A stretch of DNA of 64,000 nt, taken from NCBI RefSeq assembly GCF_964204865.1, contig NC_135254.1:15133001-15197000 (forward strand), in the 5' to 3' direction. This DNA is from Styela clava (lineage: Eukaryota > Chordata > Ascidiacea > Stolidobranchia > Styelidae). A program made the translations under genes and the position numbers. The notes beneath the pieces were generated by a model that worked only from the letters and a program-made list of their open reading frames with translations, was not told the DNA's origin and did no database searches. Within the stretch, counting starts at the first letter, position 1. Each line of letters begins with the position of its first letter. Shown one piece after another: positions 59,954 through 64,000 of this stretch.

Positions 59954-62900
59954 ATGAAGTGCTGCAGAAGACGTGAAAAGTGTGATGAGGCAGCTGAAGA
60001 TAACATCGAATCAGAGAATGACCTTTTGTATTCGGTGGACGAAACACCACCATGGCATTTATGTATGCTATTGAGTCTCCAGGTAAACTTTTGTATATAA
60101 GTAGTGATTCAGGTTAACATTCATTATATCCTTTCGTGTTCTGCGGATTTATTTTTATATACAATATGGATAAGTGGTTGTAAATCCGAACCTTCCTCAT
60201 TTTTATAGTTCAAAATGAATGAGCGAATGTTGATTACTGTATTTGAATTAAAATTTTTACTTGCAGCATTTCTAATTCTTACTAAAAAAACTCCCGGAGA
60301 TAATCGACGACCGCCAAACACGCAATTTATTTTATTAATCACTAATGCTGCAAATACTCTTGGGTTATTTCATATATTTTAACTTGATAACTAATTCCTA
60401 TTTGTCATGGAACGCGTAAGACTGGTTTGTATTCAGATTTTTCAATAAATTTTTCAAATCACGACACTGTATATATTTTAAAAATTGTGGTACATTCAGG
60501 CGTTTCCATGTACATACTTGCAAAACAAAAATTCCGTTAATTCCGGTTCTTGGAAATACTTTTTGTGTTCGACTTCGTATTTTTGACTTCTGCAGAGTTA
60601 TCCAAAAACCGGGCACGTTTGCAATATGCACTGATAGATAGTTCTGGGCACCTTTCTAATGCGAAATGATGGGCTTAAAATTTGAAGTAATCACACTCAT
60701 CCAATGCGTTTACATGCGTAAATTGAGGTCTTCGTTATGTTATGTTTTCATTTAAAATACATCATTACCGTTAATTTCAATGATATGCATGAACGTTTTA
60801 AATATTTCATCTCTATATTTCATCAGACAACAATGGTAAAGATCCTTGTTTTAAAGAAAAGCATTGTTGCATGTTGAAACTGCATTGTTTTCTCGTTTGT
60901 CTTCACGAGACGGTATTGATTAATTCCCATCGTTCTCTCTCTTTCAGTGCAGTTATGTTTGTATTCGTCATTTCCTATATATATTCTTACATTTTAGTGT
61001 AAGGGGTTTCAAAAAATTAGGGTTGGCACAAGGCGCCGAGAATACAATATAGAAAAAGACTAATACAAGCGATTTATTGCACCTCCTACATCTTATATTT
61101 TATACCTATTTAGCACCTCACTTTGAAAAAGGCTATCCAGAAGCAGTCAGCGTGAAATAAAGAGCTACCATATATCTATCTATCAATAATATCGGAATCA
61201 TACCACAGTCCCCAACAACCAACTCCAAAAAATCTTGCGCCAAATATCTTCAAAACTGCAAAGCCAGCATGAAAGAGCCCCAATTACTAAACTAGGCATT
61301 CTTTCTCTTACTGAATTTGTTTATAAGACTTAACAATGACTATCTATGAATGTCAACCAACTAAATGCATTTCTGTTAAATGAGACATTATTTGATAAAT
61401 TTCACACCAATTATTGTTTTTCAGCAATACCTTATGACGATAAGTGGTGTTATAATGCTTCCACTATTGGTGATGAACGTAATCTGCTTTGACGACAGTC
61501 AGGCAGCAAACCTTGCGCGAACAAAAGTTCTGGGCACAGTTTTAGTTGTTTGCGGAATATCTACGCTACTACAAACAACTCTTGGATTGAGGTATTTTTG
61601 ATCGTTTATTACTATTTATTCCGAAGAATTAAAAGGAACACACGACCGAACGAACCATGGCTTCTCCTCTTGCTACCATTCCGTGTCGGAAATCAGTGTA
61701 GTTAATCATGAAAGCAATAAATTCATGGTCGTCGTTAACTAGTCAATGTAACCTATCATACCATGGGTGACTGAACCACCTAATGGCACTTCCTAATCGT
61801 TTATTGGTTTGAATAAAAAGATTTGTCAAATGTAAAAAAAATTCGAAAATATTAATCAAATTATTAATGACCAATCAAACTCATATTCATAGTTTATTTT
61901 TTCGATGGTTAACTATCAGCTACTTAAAACAACTGAGCATTTAAACAAAATTTTTAAACACTTTGTGCTTTTCAAACCTATCTATATTTTCATTTCCCTC
62001 ATTTGTTACAGACTTCCAACATTTCAAGGTATTACAATCGCGTACTTCATCCCAACCGTGATAATCATGGGAACTGATAAATGGAAGTGTCCGGCACCTA
62101 TTAACTTTAACTTATCTTCTTTGCCTGCTAATTTGTCAGTATTTTCAGTGGATACTAACTCATCTTCGAGTCAGCATCTCACAGATCATTCTTCTAACAT
62201 GACGTTAGAAATCGACACGAATTATTATCATTATTATATTGATAACGATGGTGAATTTGTAGACAGCAACGAACTGTGGGCGAAACGTATACGAGAGGTC
62301 AGTAAGGCACAGTTAAACGAGAAGATTGACCAAGTTTATTTTTGACCAACCGATGTAGACATTGATTAAATAAACTTTCAAAATACGACTTCAGTCATCC
62401 TGTTTATTGTGGATGCTTTGCAATAATTACCACCGGAACGAATTAAATATATAAGGAATATTTTCGGTTCACCAACCACCCGTTTTTTCTACTTTTCTTA
62501 TCCCCTGCCAGGCATTAAAGCTTTATTGTTGTCCAGCCCGATTTGTGGAAACAATCAGAATCAGTGGTTCGCTGAGATACGGCCACAGGTGCGTCTAACT
62601 CTCGTCTGAGGGCTGCGCTGTTGACGTAATTATTAATTTGACAACATTAAGACTGAGACGGTGCTGCTTTTGAATCATTTTTCTAAAATAAACACACTAA
62701 AATCTTTCATTTGTTCTTTTTTCATAATATTTCGTTCCGAACATTTGACGTGGAAAATAACCAAAACTACACATATTTACTAATATCGAAACACATTGGG
62801 GAGTGCACTTACATATTACTATTTTATTTATTGAATATTTTGGGCAGGTTCAAGGGGCAATCATAATAAGTTCTCTTATACAAATATTCATCGGGTTCAG

Positions 62901-63729
62901 TGGATTTATTGGATTCGTCATGCAATATATTGGACCTCTCACCATCACACCCATCTTGGTATTAGTGACGATATCACTCAAGGAGATCACTGCCGCTCAA
63001 GCCAGAACACAATGGGGAATTGCTCTTCTGTAAGACCAGAAGCATATTTCTATTGTTTATATAATCATTCAATTCATATACAGTAACGCAAAATTAACAG
63101 AAGTTAATATTAAATGCTACTTGGAACGTTTAGAGACTAACACCCTTTAACAGTATCAAATTACGATGTACTGCCATTTAAACATTTCACGCCTGACGTT
63201 TCTTAACAGTTACTTTTTTGACCTTGCCACGACGAAAAATTTTATCCTAATTTTTGCGTAACTTTTTTAACACACTGTATATTTGATTCATTTCCAAGTC
63301 ATCCTCCGATAAAGATGAGCTAAGATTTAAAATATCAATAATATTCCCAATTCGGTGGAGCCGATACTATTTTGTTGTTATCAACGTGAGTTTTAATGGA
63401 TATAGAAATTGAACTAATGATCTTTAACATGTATGACCCAAATAGATATACCGGCGTACTAATAAATGGGTCATTAGCTTATTGCGAGTGTTGGTCTCTG
63501 GTTGATCTGGTGAATGTTTACTGAATGAATCAATGTATGTCACTAGACCAGGCGAGCGTTGTTCTGGTTGTTGACGCGTTGAGTGACATGTTTATTGTTT
63601 TCCAGATTCGTGGCAATTTTTATTCTCTGCAACATTATTTTAAAGAAAATCACTATTCCATTTCCATTGATGCATCCACACAAAAAAACTTTAACAACAA
63701 TGAAAATACCCATTTTTGAAATGTTTCCG
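59954..63729 (+). CDS. SLC23-family transporter, second copy (copy B), exons 1-5, cut by window end or truncated
   Basis: Exons 59954-60082, 61425-61591, 62012-62297, 62848-63029 and 63606-63729 mirror copy A exactly in length (129, 167, 286, 182, 124) and phase, and every donor and acceptor is GT/AG. The 296 residues differ from copy A at 19 places (about 94 percent identical), most in the exon 3 extracellular loop and the N-terminus; the membrane helices are almost unchanged. Exon 5 ends at a good GTAAGT donor in phase 0, so a downstream exon is expected. Exons 6-11 are not in the window. Because palindrome homology fades about 250 bases later, this may be a 5' partial duplicate lacking the second half of the transporter, which holds the substrate-binding helices. 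It shares the TM1 QH to QQ change. Confidence 0.85.
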
Positions 63730-64000
63730 GTAAGTTTTTGACCTAAATTCAAACGTTCGAAGATTAAACAATACAGGTCCTATAGTATAAAACATCAACT
63801 CGCGGAAAAATTTAAGAGATTGTATTTGAACCCTATTGACAGTTAAATTTCACATGTTATATAGTCTATCAGAAGAGTGGTTCCTAAACTAGGTCCATCG
63901 ATTGTTATCGTTTTCTATCAAACCCTAGTGAGGAGGGAAATTGTGTCGGCACTTTTGAACTGACGTGATATCAAACCTAGTCGAGAGTCCGCAACGTGTG

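Larger units (their letters stand above)
56915..64000. repeat. Right arm of the giant imperfect palindrome
   Basis: Inverse of 50,100-56,745, including mirrored exons 1-5 and introns 1-4 of SLC23. Clear similarity can be followed to about 63,975; the last 25 bases are inconclusive, so the arm may end here or run on past the window. Confidence 0.88.

Noticed and set aside
1..64000. CRISPR arrays, operons, bacterial ribosome binding sites, rRNA genes, retroviral genes
   Set aside because: None seen; the gene structure is eukaryotic, and no reverse transcriptase or LTR pair was recognised.

Overview
The window is eukaryotic nuclear DNA from an animal. The genes are cut into many short exons with GT/AG introns, the sequence is AT-rich, and much of the spacer is class II DNA transposon. 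The gene families (KAP-type NTPase, SLC23 transporter, calpain) and the dense hAT/MITE load fit a marine invertebrate such as a tunicate. No diagnostic marker is present, so that placement is a guess.

Layout. 1-8 kb: mostly spacer, with a small secreted cysteine-rich peptide gene (minus, 2.27-2.89 kb), a TA-flanked MITE, a hAT MITE with a perfect 8-bp target duplication (4.19-4.63 kb) and a 491-bp MITE (5.25-5.74 kb). 8.27-27.5 kb: one large minus-strand gene for a membrane KAP P-loop NTPase. I rebuilt 18 coding exons, with all splice phases consistent except one junction; its introns hold a hAT element and a TA MITE. 28.5-33.7 kb: a nearly full-length hAT transposon with a frameshifted transposase, then a hAT nested in another hAT. 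34.6-36.0 kb: an intronless calpain-like cysteine protease (minus). 37-45 kb: a pile of nested transposons (tRNA-derived SINEs, a THAP-domain and YqaJ-like element relic present as inverted copies, hATs, MITEs). 45.8-53.75 kb: a complete 11-exon SLC23 nucleobase/ascorbate transporter gene (minus). 50.1-64 kb: a giant imperfect palindrome centred near 56.83 kb that carries a second, head-to-head copy of SLC23 exons 1-5 on the plus strand.

The genes do not form a pathway. The most interesting biology is (i) the palindromic SLC23 pair, both copies intact over exons 1-5 but already 19 residues apart over about 296, in a transporter whose hallmark substrate-site motifs are changed; (ii) a transposon stratigraphy in which two insertions can be proven base-for-base against empty paralogous sites in the same window; and (iii) an intact intronless calpain with its catalytic triad retained.

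Exon coordinates come from reading splice sites and reading-frame phase by eye, supported by family resemblance known to me. No alignment or database search was run.
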